Shown piece by piece: positions 7,740-16,735 of a stretch of 64,000 nucleotides of DNA. Location: positions 1 through 64,000 of the forward strand of contig NZ_JAEHOB010000014.1 of assembly GCF_016464705.1 (NCBI RefSeq). Direction: 5' to 3'. The DNA comes from Qaidamihabitans albus (GTDB taxonomy: Bacteria; Actinomycetota; Actinomycetes; Mycobacteriales; Pseudonocardiaceae). The position numbers and the translations under genes are program-made. Every line of letters starts with the position of its first letter. Position 1 is the first letter of the stretch. The notes below the pieces were generated by a model, which was given only the letters and a program-made list of their open reading frames with translations, had not been told where the DNA came from and made no database searches.

Positions 7740-8180
7740 ATGGAACAGACCGGCACGGCGACGGAAGCCGGCGAAGGCACGGCCGCGGCGCGTCCCTCGG
7801 CGGTGTGGCCCACTCTGCGCTACACCGACGCCAAGGCGGCCATCGCGTTCCTGTGCGAGACGTTCGGCTTCCGGCAGACGATCGAGGTGCCCGAAGGGGA
7901 CCTCGTCGCTCACGCGGAGCTCGTCTGGCCGGACGGGGGCGCCGTGATGATCGCGTCCGCCGCTGTGGACGAGGGCGCGCCGGATCCCCTTCCCGCCGGT
8001 GTCGGTGCCGTGTACCTCGTCACGAGCGAGGACCGCGTGCGCACGCTGTGGGAGCGGGTACGCCAGCTGGACGTCCGCGTCATGTTCGAGCTGCACGAGG
8101 CCAGCTACGGGTCCACGACCTTCACCATCCGCGACCACGAGGGCGTGTACTGGACGATCGGGACCTACGCCGGCGCCTGA
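7740..8180 (+). CDS. VOC/glyoxalase-family protein
   Basis: 146 residues, starting at ATG 7740 after a clean AGGAGG. Vicinal-oxygen-chelate fold: VWPTLRYTDAKAAIAFLCETFGF at the N-terminus, then ELVWPDGGAVMIAS and the C-terminal FTIRDHEGVYWTIGTY. Members bind metals or sequester small molecules, including resistance proteins that trap antibiotics. A second VOC protein (36072) lies in the same locus. The gene is the last of the + strand run and meets the MFS gene end-on across a hairpin. Enzyme or self-protection protein cannot be decided from sequence. Confidence 0.8.
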   Translation: MEQTGTATEAGEGTAAARPSAVWPTLRYTDAKAAIAFLCETFGFRQTIEVPEGDLVAHAELVWPDGGAVMIASAAVDEGAPDPLPAGVGAVYLVTSEDRVRTLWERVRQLDVRVMFELHEASYGSTTFTIRDHEGVYWTIGTYAGA

Positions 8181-8204
8181 CCCGGACAGCACGTCCAGTC
8201 AGGC
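8175..8204. terminator. Bidirectional hairpin between convergent genes
   Basis: GCCTGAC-CC-GGAC-AGCAC-GTCC-A-GTCAGGC: a 7-bp outer stem and a 4-bp inner stem with a 5-base loop, spanning the stop codons of the VOC gene (+) and the MFS gene (-). There is no T-run on either side; this I-shaped form is common in actinobacteria. Confidence 0.55.
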
Positions 8205-9689
8205 CCGCGCCGCCCGCGTGGGCTCGGCCGGTACGCGCTTACCGGCATCAGGGCCGACGAGCCAACCCGCGATGGCGGCGGCGAGCGCCGCTGCGGCGGC
8301 CGCGGTGAGGATGGCGGCGCGGAAACCGTCCACCGCGGTGGCGGCGCCCGCGCCGCCCCCGACCGACGGCCCCACGGTGGTGGACACGGCCACGAGTACG
8401 GCGATCCCCAGCGAGCTACCGATGTGGCTGGCCGAGGTCTGCACCCCGGACGCGAGGCCGGCGTTGTCCTCGGTGACCCGGTGCAGCGCGCCCACGGTGA
8501 GCGTCGGCAGGGTGAGCCCGGCGCCGAGGCCGATCACCAGTGTCGCCGGCAGGAATGCACCGCCGAACGTCGCGTCCGGCCCGATCAGCAGGGCCAACAG
8601 CGCGAGCCCGGCCACGGTGACGAGACTGCCGCACACCAGCATCGCCCTCGCCCCGACGCGGGGCACCAGCATGCTCGACGTCGTCGCCCCGCCGACGATC
8701 AGCAGGCCGTAGGGCACGTACGCGAGGCCGGTGCCGAGCGCGCTCCAGCCGAGCACGCCCCGCACGAACAGCGTGAGCAGGAAGAACATCGCGAAGAACC
8801 CGGACGCGAAAAGCAGGCTCGCCACGCACGCGGCGACCCGGACCCGGTCGCGGAAGAACCCGAGCGGCACGAGCGGCTGCGCCGAGCGCCGCTCCACCAC
8901 CACGAACGCGGCGGCGAGCAGCACGCCCAGTGCCAGCGGCCCGGTCACCGACGGATCCGTCCACCGGTGGTCCGCGGACCGGAGCACGGCGTACACGATC
9001 CCGAGCGACCCGCCGGTGAGTGTCAGCGCGCCGAGCACGTCGGTGCGGCCCGCGAGGTCGCGCCCCGGCGAGCCGCGGGCGACGAACCTGCCGGCGAGCA
9101 GCATCGCGACCAGGCCGACCGGCACGTTGATCAGGAACACCCAGCGCCACGACGCGTACTCGTTGAGCAGGCCGGACAACGTGATGCCGAGCGTCCCGCC
9201 GACGCCGCTGAGTCCGGCGAGCACACCGAGTGCCTTGCTGCGCTCCCCCGGCTCCGTGAACGTCGTCGCCACGATCCCGAAGATCGCCGGCGCGGCGAGC
9301 GCGTCGCCGACGCCCTGCGCGAACCGCCCGGCCACCAGCATCCACGGCTCCTGCGCGAGTCCCGCGGCCAGTGAAGCGGCGGTGAACAGACCGGTGCCGA
9401 CGAGGAACAGTCGTTTACGCCCGAACAGATCCCCGGAACGGCCGCCGAGCAGCAGCAACCCGCCCGCCATCAGGGCGTAGCCGTTGACCACCCACGCGAG
9501 CCCGGACTCGGCGAACCCGAGGTCGGCGCGGATGCTGGGCAACGCAACGTTCACCACGGTCAGGTCGAGCACGAACACGGCCTGCACCGTGCCGAGCACG
9601 GCCAGCGCCCACCAGCGGCGGGGATCGGCGGCCCGCGGTCGGCCCCCGGCGAGCGGCGTGCCGACCGGCGGGGTCGGTGGTTCCGTCAT
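8199..9689 (-). CDS. MFS drug-type exporter, DHA2 (14-TM) family
   Basis: 496 residues from ATG 9689; longer readings upstream lack an RBS. Proton-driven major facilitator with about 14 membrane helices. Typical features are WWALAVLGTVQAVFVLDLTVVNVALP in helix 1, WVVNGYALMAGGLLLLGGRSGDLFGRKRLF (motif A) and NVPVGLVAMLLA. It is the last gene of the - strand run that starts at 17653 and is the only transporter in the window, so it is the likely exporter of the product or the self-resistance pump. A gap of 2 bases to the methyltransferase gene supports cotranscription. Confidence 0.92.
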   Translation of the reverse strand: MTEPPTPPVGTPLAGGRPRAADPRRWWALAVLGTVQAVFVLDLTVVNVALPSIRADLGFAESGLAWVVNGYALMAGGLLLLGGRSGDLFGRKRLFLVGTGLFTAASLAAGLAQEPWMLVAGRFAQGVGDALAAPAIFGIVATTFTEPGERSKALGVLAGLSGVGGTLGITLSGLLNEYASWRWVFLINVPVGLVAMLLAGRFVARGSPGRDLAGRTDVLGALTLTGGSLGIVYAVLRSADHRWTDPSVTGPLALGVLLAAAFVVVERRSAQPLVPLGFFRDRVRVAACVASLLFASGFFAMFFLLTLFVRGVLGWSALGTGLAYVPYGLLIVGGATTSSMLVPRVGARAMLVCGSLVTVAGLALLALLIGPDATFGGAFLPATLVIGLGAGLTLPTLTVGALHRVTEDNAGLASGVQTSASHIGSSLGIAVLVAVSTTVGPSVGGGAGAATAVDGFRAAILTAAAAAALAAAIAGWLVGPDAGKRVPAEPTRAARA

Positions 9690-9691
9690 GG

Positions 9692-11737
9692 TCAGGCCCC
9701 CCTCTTGTTCGGCTCTCCCGGTAGTTGCGGCTGTTCCGGTGGTTCCCGGTTCGCGGGTGGACCTTCCGGTGGGCCTGCCGTGGCGATCAGCAACGTCTGC
9801 CCGAGCGCGGCCCCTTCGTGTTCGACCGGCGGCAGCTCGCACTCCACGCGGAACCCGGCAGCGGCCAGTTCCGCCCGCCACTGGCCGGCGTCGAGGAAGA
9901 TCCGGTCGGTGCCCGCACGGCCGTCGGCGGAGCCGGGGCGCGCGCCCCCGTCGTCGGCGGACATCAGGAACTGCATGGACGCGAGCAGCGGGTAGCTCTC
10001 CCGCGTGGACTCGATCACGGCGAGCATGCCGCCCTCGCGCAGGGTGGCGCGGATGGTGTGCAGTGTTCTGCCGATTTCCACCGCGTTGTGCAGGACGTGC
10101 GCGGCGACGACGGCGTCGGCCGACCCGGCGGGGGCGCCCTGCGCGACGAGGTCGCCGTCGATGTCGAGCAGCGCGTGCCGCATGCCCGGCCAGGACCGTT
10201 GCCTGCGCGCTGCGGCTACGAGGAACAGCCGCGAGATGTCGCTGAAAACGTACCGGAGATCCGGAGGTCCAGCGCCGGCGAGCTCATCGAGAACCGCGGT
10301 GGTGGTGGCGCCGACACCCGCGCCGAGCTCCAGCACGGTCGGGGTGCCGTGCGCGCGGTCCAGCACCGCGCGCACGGCATGTGCCACGGCGGCGTTGAGG
10401 TAGCGGCCCGGCCATCCTCGCGCGTACAACGCCTCGGCGATCTCCGTACCACCCCGGGGAAACAGCAACTCCCGCACCGACGTCTCGTCACGCACGATCT
10501 CCGCGAGGCGCGCACGGACCTCGGCGTGGAACGCGCCGACGTTCGGCGGGAAGCCCAGCGCCGCATACGCACGCTCGATGTCCCCGTCCGCTCCGCCCTG
10601 CCCGTTCTCCCCGCGCGGCGCGACGGCGGCGCGCAGGCTGCCGCCGCGGGCCTCGAGCAGTCCCTCCTCCGTGAGCACGGCCACCCAGCGGCGCAGGATC
10701 CAGGCGTGCCGGCCTGCCGCGCGCATGCGGCCCAGTATGTCGTCGACCGTGCGCCACCGCCCGTCCCCGCACGGGCCCCCCAGCACCTCCGCCATCGCGG
10801 CGACGGCCGTGCGATCGAGGTCCCGCGCGGCACTGGACGGCACCGAGGGATCGCCGGCATGGCGCAACCCAGCCTGGTGCGCGGCATCGCAGAGCCCGGG
10901 CGGGAACGTGGGCGGCGGGGTCTCGCCGAGCGCCGTGTTCAGTTCCTCGGCGAGCCGGGTGATCGAGAGGTCGAGCTGGGCGTCCGCCGCGTCCCTGGCC
11001 CCGGTGCGGCCGGCGGCCACCGCAGCGTGCCACGTGGCCAGCCGCTCCCGCAGCGTCGCCACCAGGCCGGGCATTCCGCCCTGCCGGCTCGGCTCGCCTC
11101 CGAACGGACCGGGTAGCCACGTGACGCCATCGGCGGAGCCGATGACGGTACCGGCGGGGCCGCGCAACACGATCCGGTCCGGCTGGAGATCCGCCGGACC
11201 GGTGGCGGGGCGCATCGCGATCGTGGTCGCGGCGCCCGCGACCGTGCCGACCGCCAGCCCTGGTGTACGCGCGGTGAGGCGCCACGGTCGCAGGGCGGGA
11301 AGCACCGCATGCAGAACGCGCAGCGCGGTGTCGAGGCCCCCTTCGGGAGTCGACACCTCCACTTCGGACACGCCACCGTCCCCGAGCCGTTCCCGTGCGG
11401 CGGTGACGAGCGGGTGCACCGCTCCGGAAAGGTCGACCAGCGAGCAGCCCACCCCGGACCGCCGCGCGGCGCGCAGGGCCGACGCGAGCGCCCGGTGACG
11501 CGATGGCGAGTGCATCAGCACGGGTGTCCCGCGGCCGAGCAGGCCCTCGGCGTGCGCACCGGCGTCATCTGCCCCGAGGTAGGCGGCGTCGATGTCGTCG
11601 ATGTCGTCGCCGAGCCCCTCTCGCACGCTGAACCAGTCCCCCAGCCCGGCAAGGGCCGACCACACCGGATGCCCCGGCTCGGCGTGCACGCCGAGCCGGG
11701 GCATCCGCGGATCTCCCGGTGCGGCCTGCGGGATCAT
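9692..11737 (-). CDS. Degenerate thiazolinyl-imine-reductase region + methyltransferase
   Basis: 681 residues. Residues about 55-215 (RGTPVLMHSPSRHRALASAL, HPLVTAARERL, LHAVLPALRPWRL) align by eye with the body of the intact thiazolinyl imine reductase at 37243 (RGMHVLQEHPLHPDELACCL, EPVRRFVASARRL, LDVLGAALGGLR), but the N-terminal Rossmann GxG is missing, so NADPH reduction is unlikely. A helical/winged-helix linker follows (about 240-350). Then comes a class I SAM methyltransferase with the preceding LLFPRGGTEIAEALY helix seen in NRPS/PKS methyltransferase domains and motif I VLELGAGVGATTT (about 460-475). It may N- or C-methylate a thiazoline/thiazolidine intermediate. ATGA overlap with LuxC. 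Confidence 0.75.
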   Translation of the reverse strand: MIPQAAPGDPRMPRLGVHAEPGHPVWSALAGLGDWFSVREGLGDDIDDIDAAYLGADDAGAHAEGLLGRGTPVLMHSPSRHRALASALRAARRSGVGCSLVDLSGAVHPLVTAARERLGDGGVSEVEVSTPEGGLDTALRVLHAVLPALRPWRLTARTPGLAVGTVAGAATTIAMRPATGPADLQPDRIVLRGPAGTVIGSADGVTWLPGPFGGEPSRQGGMPGLVATLRERLATWHAAVAAGRTGARDAADAQLDLSITRLAEELNTALGETPPPTFPPGLCDAAHQAGLRHAGDPSVPSSAARDLDRTAVAAMAEVLGGPCGDGRWRTVDDILGRMRAAGRHAWILRRWVAVLTEEGLLEARGGSLRAAVAPRGENGQGGADGDIERAYAALGFPPNVGAFHAEVRARLAEIVRDETSVRELLFPRGGTEIAEALYARGWPGRYLNAAVAHAVRAVLDRAHGTPTVLELGAGVGATTTAVLDELAGAGPPDLRYVFSDISRLFLVAAARRQRSWPGMRHALLDIDGDLVAQGAPAGSADAVVAAHVLHNAVEIGRTLHTIRATLREGGMLAVIESTRESYPLLASMQFLMSADDGGARPGSADGRAGTDRIFLDAGQWRAELAAAGFRVECELPPVEHEGAALGQTLLIATAGPPEGPPANREPPEQPQLPGEPNKRGA

Positions 11738-12969
11738 CCGCGCACCGTCACGATGCGGGTGAACTCACGCGGCAGGTCGTACCCGTCCCACACCGCGCCG
11801 AACCGCATAGCCTCGCCGGCGGGCACCAGCCGGTCGACACCACGGGAGCCGAGCGCCCTCGCCAGCCGGAGCAGGTCCGCCCGCGCGAGTCCGAAATGGA
11901 CGACCGTCTGGTCGCGCCGGTGCAGCAGGGGAACCAGCTCGACGGGGTCATCGAGGCGGATCTCGGCAAGGGTGCCCGCGCCGAGCCAGCGGCGGGGCAA
12001 CCGGTCCGGCGAGACAGGGTCGAGCACGGCGATGTCGTTGCCGTGGAAGCGCACGGTCCGCACCGCCGACGTCGCGGCCAGCCCGTACGTGGCGACGTGC
12101 TTCTCGACGGCCATCGCGGCGTCCACCGACGTGCCACGCCTCGCGACGGTCTCCCCGAGCAGCTCGACCAGCTCGGCACCGGCATCCCGCGCGGTGGCCT
12201 CGTCGCCGACCCACACGAGGGTGCGCGGCGAAGCGCACGCCGCCTGGTCGAACAGGAACACGTCGTCGTGCAGGCCGGCGGCCGCCGCCCGTCGCTGCCG
12301 TGGTGTCGCACTCGCCCAGCCCTCCGCGCTGAACAGGGCCAGCGAGGAGCGGTCGGGGAACGTGAGGTCGCGGGCCCTCGGCGGGAGCGGGTTCCTGCGG
12401 ATCGCGTCGACCGTGGCGTCCCCGCCCCAGATGACCCGCAGATCGCACGCCGAGGACAGCTCGGCGGTCGCGGCGTCCTCGCGTGGGTAACGGACGAACC
12501 GCTGGGTGCGCGCGAGGTCGGGGTCCGCCTCGGCGAGCACATCGGCCACGATGTCCAGCAACGCGGTCGCGGCGCCCGAGACGCGCTCGGAGACGCGGAC
12601 GACGTTGGCATTGCCCGCGAGCAAAGACAGCGCCCATGAGTAGCCGAGCAGTGTGTCCACATTGGCTGGTGGGATGTGGAACACGAGACCGCGGGGCAGC
12701 CGCACCTCGCCTTCGCCACCGTCACCACCGTCGAGGCGGCGCAGAATGCCCGAAACGCCCGCCCCGCGCAGGAAGAACCCGAGCGGCGCCAGTTCCGGGT
12801 GCCGCCGCGTCAGCGCGGGATCGAGCAGCCGCCGCGCGAGCTCCGCCAGCAGCTCGCGAACACGGGGGTCGCCGACCTCCAACGGCCTCGCCGGCGCGGC
12901 CACCTCGGCGAGCACTGCCGCGACCTCCACCGGGCCTCCCGTGGGCACGACCGGCGCCACCACGCTCAT
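11734..12969 (-). CDS. LuxC-like acyl reductase
   Basis: 411 residues. LuxC family: NADPH-dependent reduction of an enzyme-bound acyl thioester to the aldehyde, in partnership with LuxE. Supporting sequence: GLVFHIPPANVDTLLGYSW, LLAGNANVVRVSERVS and the active-site region FLFDQAACASPRTLVWVGD with Cys near residue 245. ATG 12969 is chosen over longer readings because homology starts there and it overlaps the LuxE gene end. The lux operon genes luxAB and luxD are absent, so this is not bioluminescence. With the adjacent LuxE-like protein and AMP-ligase it looks like a carboxylic-acid-to-aldehyde module for the pathway. Confidence 0.85.
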   Translation of the reverse strand: MSVVAPVVPTGGPVEVAAVLAEVAAPARPLEVGDPRVRELLAELARRLLDPALTRRHPELAPLGFFLRGAGVSGILRRLDGGDGGEGEVRLPRGLVFHIPPANVDTLLGYSWALSLLAGNANVVRVSERVSGAATALLDIVADVLAEADPDLARTQRFVRYPREDAATAELSSACDLRVIWGGDATVDAIRRNPLPPRARDLTFPDRSSLALFSAEGWASATPRQRRAAAAGLHDDVFLFDQAACASPRTLVWVGDEATARDAGAELVELLGETVARRGTSVDAAMAVEKHVATYGLAATSAVRTVRFHGNDIAVLDPVSPDRLPRRWLGAGTLAEIRLDDPVELVPLLHRRDQTVVHFGLARADLLRLARALGSRGVDRLVPAGEAMRFGAVWDGYDLPREFTRIVTVRG

Positions 12970-14048
12970 GGTCCCGCTCCGGTGTCGCCGCAGCCGCGGG
13001 CCTCCGCGCGTGGCAGCCTGCCGAGCACGGAGAACCACGTGCCGTCGCCATCGGTGTCGGCGTGGGCCATCCCGAGGTCCTCGGTGAGCAGCGAGTGTCC
13101 CGGGTAGGACCGGGGCAGCGTGCTCACGACCTGGATGAGCCCGGCCTGGCCGGGCGGCGCCTCGCGCCACGTCGCCGGGTCGCGGATGATCACCTCGGCG
13201 CCGTCGGGTGGGCAGAGCAGGCCGGGGGTGTCGTGTTCCAGGTGCACGACACCGATCTGCTCGACCATGCCGTAGAAGTCGTGTGCGCGAGTCAGCCCGG
13301 TGCGCAGGGCGGCGGCACGGAACGTGCCGGCGTCGACCGCCTGGTCGGCGAGCCGCTTCCAGCCACCCGAATGCAGCAGGATCCCGCCGGAGAGGTCCAT
13401 GCCGGCCTCATCGGCAGGCCGGATGAGCCGGGTCCACACGAGATAGGTGAAGCCGAAGACGAGAAACGGCGTACCGGAGTGGCGACGCAGGAACGCCGAC
13501 AGCGCGGTGGTGTCGAGCCGGTCGTCGGCGTCGAGCACGAACGTGTGGTCGCGGCCGGCACCCATCACGCCGAGCACGCCCGCGGCGCGGGCCGACCGGG
13601 TGGCACCGCGGCCGGCCTGCGCGCGGCTGTCGACGACGAGCATCGGCAGCCGCCTGCCGTCGAGAACCGGCCGCAGGGCGTGCAACAGGGAGCGCTGGTG
13701 CGCGCGGGTGGCGGCGGCGTCGAGGTGGATAGTGCTCGGGCGTCCGGTGGTACCACTCGACGTGAGCACGGACGCGACCCGCTCGGCGGGCACGCTGCGC
13801 AGCAAGTGCTCCTTGAACAGCCGCGCCGGCAGCCATGGCAGCTCCTCGACGGTGGTGTAGCTCCGCCCGGGCCCGTGACCGGTCGCGGCGAGGATCCGCG
13901 CGTACTCCGGGCAGTGCCACCGGTGATGCTCGACCAGCTCCGCGAGCTCGGGCAGCAGCTCGGCCCGGCGCCTGCCGGTGCGCCGCCCCTCCGCGGCGCC
14001 CGCCCCGGCGTCCCGCTGGGCGTTCGACGCCGTGTCCGCTACCCGCAC
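12966..14048 (-). CDS. LuxE-like acyl-protein synthetase
   Basis: 360 residues from GTG 14048, near the LuxE length (about 370). LuxE activates a fatty or other acid as acyl-AMP and moves it to a C-terminal Cys, from which LuxC reduces it. Seen here: VLTSSGTTGRPSTIHLD (adenylate loop, about residue 98), GFTYLVWTRLI, LHSGGWKRL, DFYGMVEQIG and a Cys near the end (RGCGDTG, about 353) at the acceptor position. The open frame continues to 14345, but that extension is arginine-rich shadow sequence. Coupled to LuxC by ATGA; its GTG overlaps the stop of the AMP-ligase gene. Confidence 0.83.
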   Translation of the reverse strand: MRVADTASNAQRDAGAGAAEGRRTGRRRAELLPELAELVEHHRWHCPEYARILAATGHGPGRSYTTVEELPWLPARLFKEHLLRSVPAERVASVLTSSGTTGRPSTIHLDAAATRAHQRSLLHALRPVLDGRRLPMLVVDSRAQAGRGATRSARAAGVLGVMGAGRDHTFVLDADDRLDTTALSAFLRRHSGTPFLVFGFTYLVWTRLIRPADEAGMDLSGGILLHSGGWKRLADQAVDAGTFRAAALRTGLTRAHDFYGMVEQIGVVHLEHDTPGLLCPPDGAEVIIRDPATWREAPPGQAGLIQVVSTLPRSYPGHSLLTEDLGMAHADTDGDGTWFSVLGRLPRAEARGCGDTGAGP

Positions 14049-15439
14049 GGTGCCCGTCCTGCCTCGGCTACCCGCAGCCGCTGGTAGTCGACCTTGCCGT
14101 TGGCCAGCCTCGGCAGCGCGGCGACCCTGCGCACGACGAAACCCGAACGGTGCACCTGGAACTCGCGGGCCAGCCTGCCCAGCAGCTCGGCGTCGCTCGC
14201 GGCGCCCGCCGACCACACGGCCACCCGGTCGTCCTCGGCGAGGGCGGCCGCGGGGCCGAGGTCGTCCAGTGCGTGCTCGACGTCGTCGAGATCGACCCGT
14301 ACCCCGAACACCTTGCCGAGCCGGCCGAGCCGGCCGGTCAGCCACAGGAAGCCCTCGTCGTCGAGGGTTCCGGTGTCACCCGTGCGCAATGTCCCGCCCA
14401 GCTCGTCGCCACGCGCGAGGTCGTCGGCGTCCTCGGCGTACCCGAGCATCACGTTGGGCCCCCGGTAGACCACCTCCTCGCCGTCGACCCGCACGCTCCC
14501 GCCCGGGATCGGCGGCCCGACGGAGCCCGCCTTGTCCCGCAGCCGCCCGGGTGGCAGCACGGTCATCCTCGCCGTCGCCTCGGTCTGGCCGTACATGACG
14601 AACATGCGACCTGCACACGCGTCGGCCATACCGGCGAACCGCCCGACGAGCCTCGGCGCGAGACGGCCACCGGCCTGCGTGAGCGTGCGCAGTGTGGGGT
14701 GCGCGGCCAGGCGCCACCCGGCCCGGTCGAGTGTCTCGTAGGTGTGCGGGACACCTGCCAGCGACGTCGCGCCGTAGCGGTCGACGGCACGCCAGAATCC
14801 GCGCGAGAGCACCCCGCCTTCGCAGAGCACCACGGTCGCCCCGGCGAGCAGGTGGCTGGTCAGCACCGAGAGGCCGTAGCTGTAGAACAACGGCAGGCTG
14901 GTCGGCGCGACCTCACGGGGCCCGATACCGAGCGCGGCGCCGATCGAGGCGGCGTTGGCCCGCACCGCCGCCGCGGACAACCGGACGGCCTTGGGCGCAC
15001 CCGTGGACCCCGACGTGGTCAGCAGGAGGCCGAGGTCGCCGTGCGGGGTGACGTCCAGACCACCGGTGCGGACCCAGCCGGACAGCTCGGGGTGCTCCTC
15101 GCGGCGGTGGCCCGCCGGCGGGTCGTCCCGAACCGGTTCGGCGTCCGCCAGCCCGAGCACCGCACGCAGGCCGAACCGCCCCGCCAGCCCGGCGAGACGC
15201 TCCGCGAGGAGCCGGGGCGGCAGCAGCATGACGGGCCTGCCGGTCTCGAGTGCGGCGAGCAGCCGCAGCACCGAAGGCAGGCACGGTGCCGTCCTGGACC
15301 CGACGGCGCCGGGCGGCAGCCGGTCGAGCGCCGCCTTGACCCGGTCCACCGCCTGGCGCAGCCCGGGGGCATCGAGCGTGGCGCCCGTTCCCGCTTCGAC
15401 GAGCCGGGCACCATCGGAGGCGATCATCCCCTCGCCCAT
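14039..15439 (-). CDS. AMP-dependent acyl/aryl ligase
   Basis: 466 residues. ANL-superfamily enzyme (carboxylate + ATP to acyl-AMP, then thioester). Motifs in order: LLTTSGSTGAPKAVRLS (P-loop), YSYGLSVLTSHLLAGATVVL, MYGQTEATARMT, LRTGDTGTLDDEGFLWLTGRLGRLGKVFG and the C-terminal lysine PRLANGKVDYQRL. It is shorter than most acyl-CoA ligases at the N-terminus. It is next to LuxE and LuxC, so it may charge the same acid or hand an acyl-AMP/thioester to the reductase. ATG 15439 lies 4 nt after the P450 stop; a second ATG four codons on is also possible. Confidence 0.85.
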   Translation of the reverse strand: MGEGMIASDGARLVEAGTGATLDAPGLRQAVDRVKAALDRLPPGAVGSRTAPCLPSVLRLLAALETGRPVMLLPPRLLAERLAGLAGRFGLRAVLGLADAEPVRDDPPAGHRREEHPELSGWVRTGGLDVTPHGDLGLLLTTSGSTGAPKAVRLSAAAVRANAASIGAALGIGPREVAPTSLPLFYSYGLSVLTSHLLAGATVVLCEGGVLSRGFWRAVDRYGATSLAGVPHTYETLDRAGWRLAAHPTLRTLTQAGGRLAPRLVGRFAGMADACAGRMFVMYGQTEATARMTVLPPGRLRDKAGSVGPPIPGGSVRVDGEEVVYRGPNVMLGYAEDADDLARGDELGGTLRTGDTGTLDDEGFLWLTGRLGRLGKVFGVRVDLDDVEHALDDLGPAAALAEDDRVAVWSAGAASDAELLGRLAREFQVHRSGFVVRRVAALPRLANGKVDYQRLRVAEAGRAPCG

Positions 15440-15443
15440 CGGC

Positions 15444-16649
15444 TCACCAGGTCACGGGCAGTTCGAGGTACCCGCCCGTCATCACGTGGCTGCGGATCCG
15501 CAGCCGCTCCTCCGGCACGGCGAGCGCCAGGTCCGGGAACCGCCGCGGCAATGTCGCGAGCAGCGTCTCCAGTTCCAGGCGGGCCAGTGTCGCACCGACA
15601 CAGTGGTGCGGGCCGAAGCCGAACACCATGTGCGGGTTGGAACGCCGGGTGATGTCGAACCGCTCCGGGTCCGGTCCGAACCGCTCCGGGTCCAGCGCGG
15701 CGGAGGCGAAGCACAGCAACACGAAGCTGTCCTTCGGGATCGTGACGTCGCCGAGCTGGATGTCGGTCGCGGCCCAGCGCTGGTGCCCCGACGTGCCGAC
15801 GCCGGGCGGGTACAGCCGGAACACCTCCTCGGCCGCGCCCGCCGCGAGCCCGGGGTCCTCGCGCAGCGCCTTGTACTGCTCGGGATGGCGCAGCAGCACG
15901 ACCACCGAGTACTCGATCTCCACGGTCGTGGTCTCGTATCCGGCGACGAGCGTGCCCGCGGCCAGCATCGTCGCCTCGTGCAGCGTGAGCCCGTCCTCGC
16001 CGTCGAGCTTGCCTGCCAGGTCGGTGAGGAAGTCGTCGGCGGGCTCGGCCTTGCGCCGCCCGAGCATCTCGCCGAGGTAGGACGCAATGTTCTGCCACGC
16101 CGCCGCCGGTTTGGCCGGGTCGCCGTCCGGCGACATCAGCAGGTCGCCGGACCACTCGACGAACTTGCCCCTGTCGTCCATCGGGACGCCGAGCAGCTCG
16201 CAGCTGACCTCCATCGGCAGCGGCAGGGCCAGGAGGGTGTGCAGGTCGGCGGGCTTCCCCGCAGCGACGACCCCGTCCAGCAGCCGGTCCACCACCGCCT
16301 GGACGCGGGGGCGCAGCCGCTCCACCCGCTTCGCCGTGAAGGTCGGCCCGATGATCCGCCGCAACCGCGCGTGCTCCGGGCCGTCCATGGACAGCAGCCC
16401 CGCCTGCGTGAACACGGGCGGCACGCCGTAGGGAATCGCCCGTTCCCCCACCGAACCCGGCGCGCGCAGGCGCGAGTCGACGAGCAACGTCCGCACGTCG
16501 TCGTAGCCGGTGACGAGGTAGCCGGTCAGGCCGTCCTCGCCGACCCCCACCTCGATCACGCGGCCGCGGTCATGCAGCTCGAACAGTTCCGGTGACGGGT
16601 CGATACCCCGGGGCCGGCGAAACGGCACGACCGGCAGCTCTGCGGCCAT
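15444..16649 (-). CDS. Cytochrome P450
   Basis: 401 residues from ATG 16649, preceded by GGAGGGG. Soluble bacterial class I P450: I-helix oxygen-binding AGYETTT (about 235), ExxR region ALREDPGLAAGAAEEVFRLYPP, and heme-thiolate loop FGFGPHHCVGATLA with Cys about 350. Inserts one oxygen using ferredoxin-delivered electrons; no ferredoxin or reductase gene is nearby. It sits 86 bases after the SDR and just before the AMP-ligase, so it probably belongs to the acid/aldehyde tailoring operon. Sequence alone does not show the substrate. Confidence 0.93.
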   Translation of the reverse strand: MAAELPVVPFRRPRGIDPSPELFELHDRGRVIEVGVGEDGLTGYLVTGYDDVRTLLVDSRLRAPGSVGERAIPYGVPPVFTQAGLLSMDGPEHARLRRIIGPTFTAKRVERLRPRVQAVVDRLLDGVVAAGKPADLHTLLALPLPMEVSCELLGVPMDDRGKFVEWSGDLLMSPDGDPAKPAAAWQNIASYLGEMLGRRKAEPADDFLTDLAGKLDGEDGLTLHEATMLAAGTLVAGYETTTVEIEYSVVVLLRHPEQYKALREDPGLAAGAAEEVFRLYPPGVGTSGHQRWAATDIQLGDVTIPKDSFVLLCFASAALDPERFGPDPERFDITRRSNPHMVFGFGPHHCVGATLARLELETLLATLPRRFPDLALAVPEERLRIRSHVMTGGYLELPVTW

Positions 16650-16735
16650 CGGCTCCCCTCCTTCCACAATGGCCGGTGCGGTGGCCCGCACGGTGGTATG
16701 CCGGACTTTGTACGGCAGGCGCGGCGAGGTGTCCA

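Noticed and set aside
12966-12969. luxCDABE-type bioluminescence operon
   Set aside because: LuxC- and LuxE-like genes are present but LuxA/LuxB/LuxD are not; the luciferase-fold genes at 22529 and 56195 belong to the NtaA/SnaA and SsuD groups.
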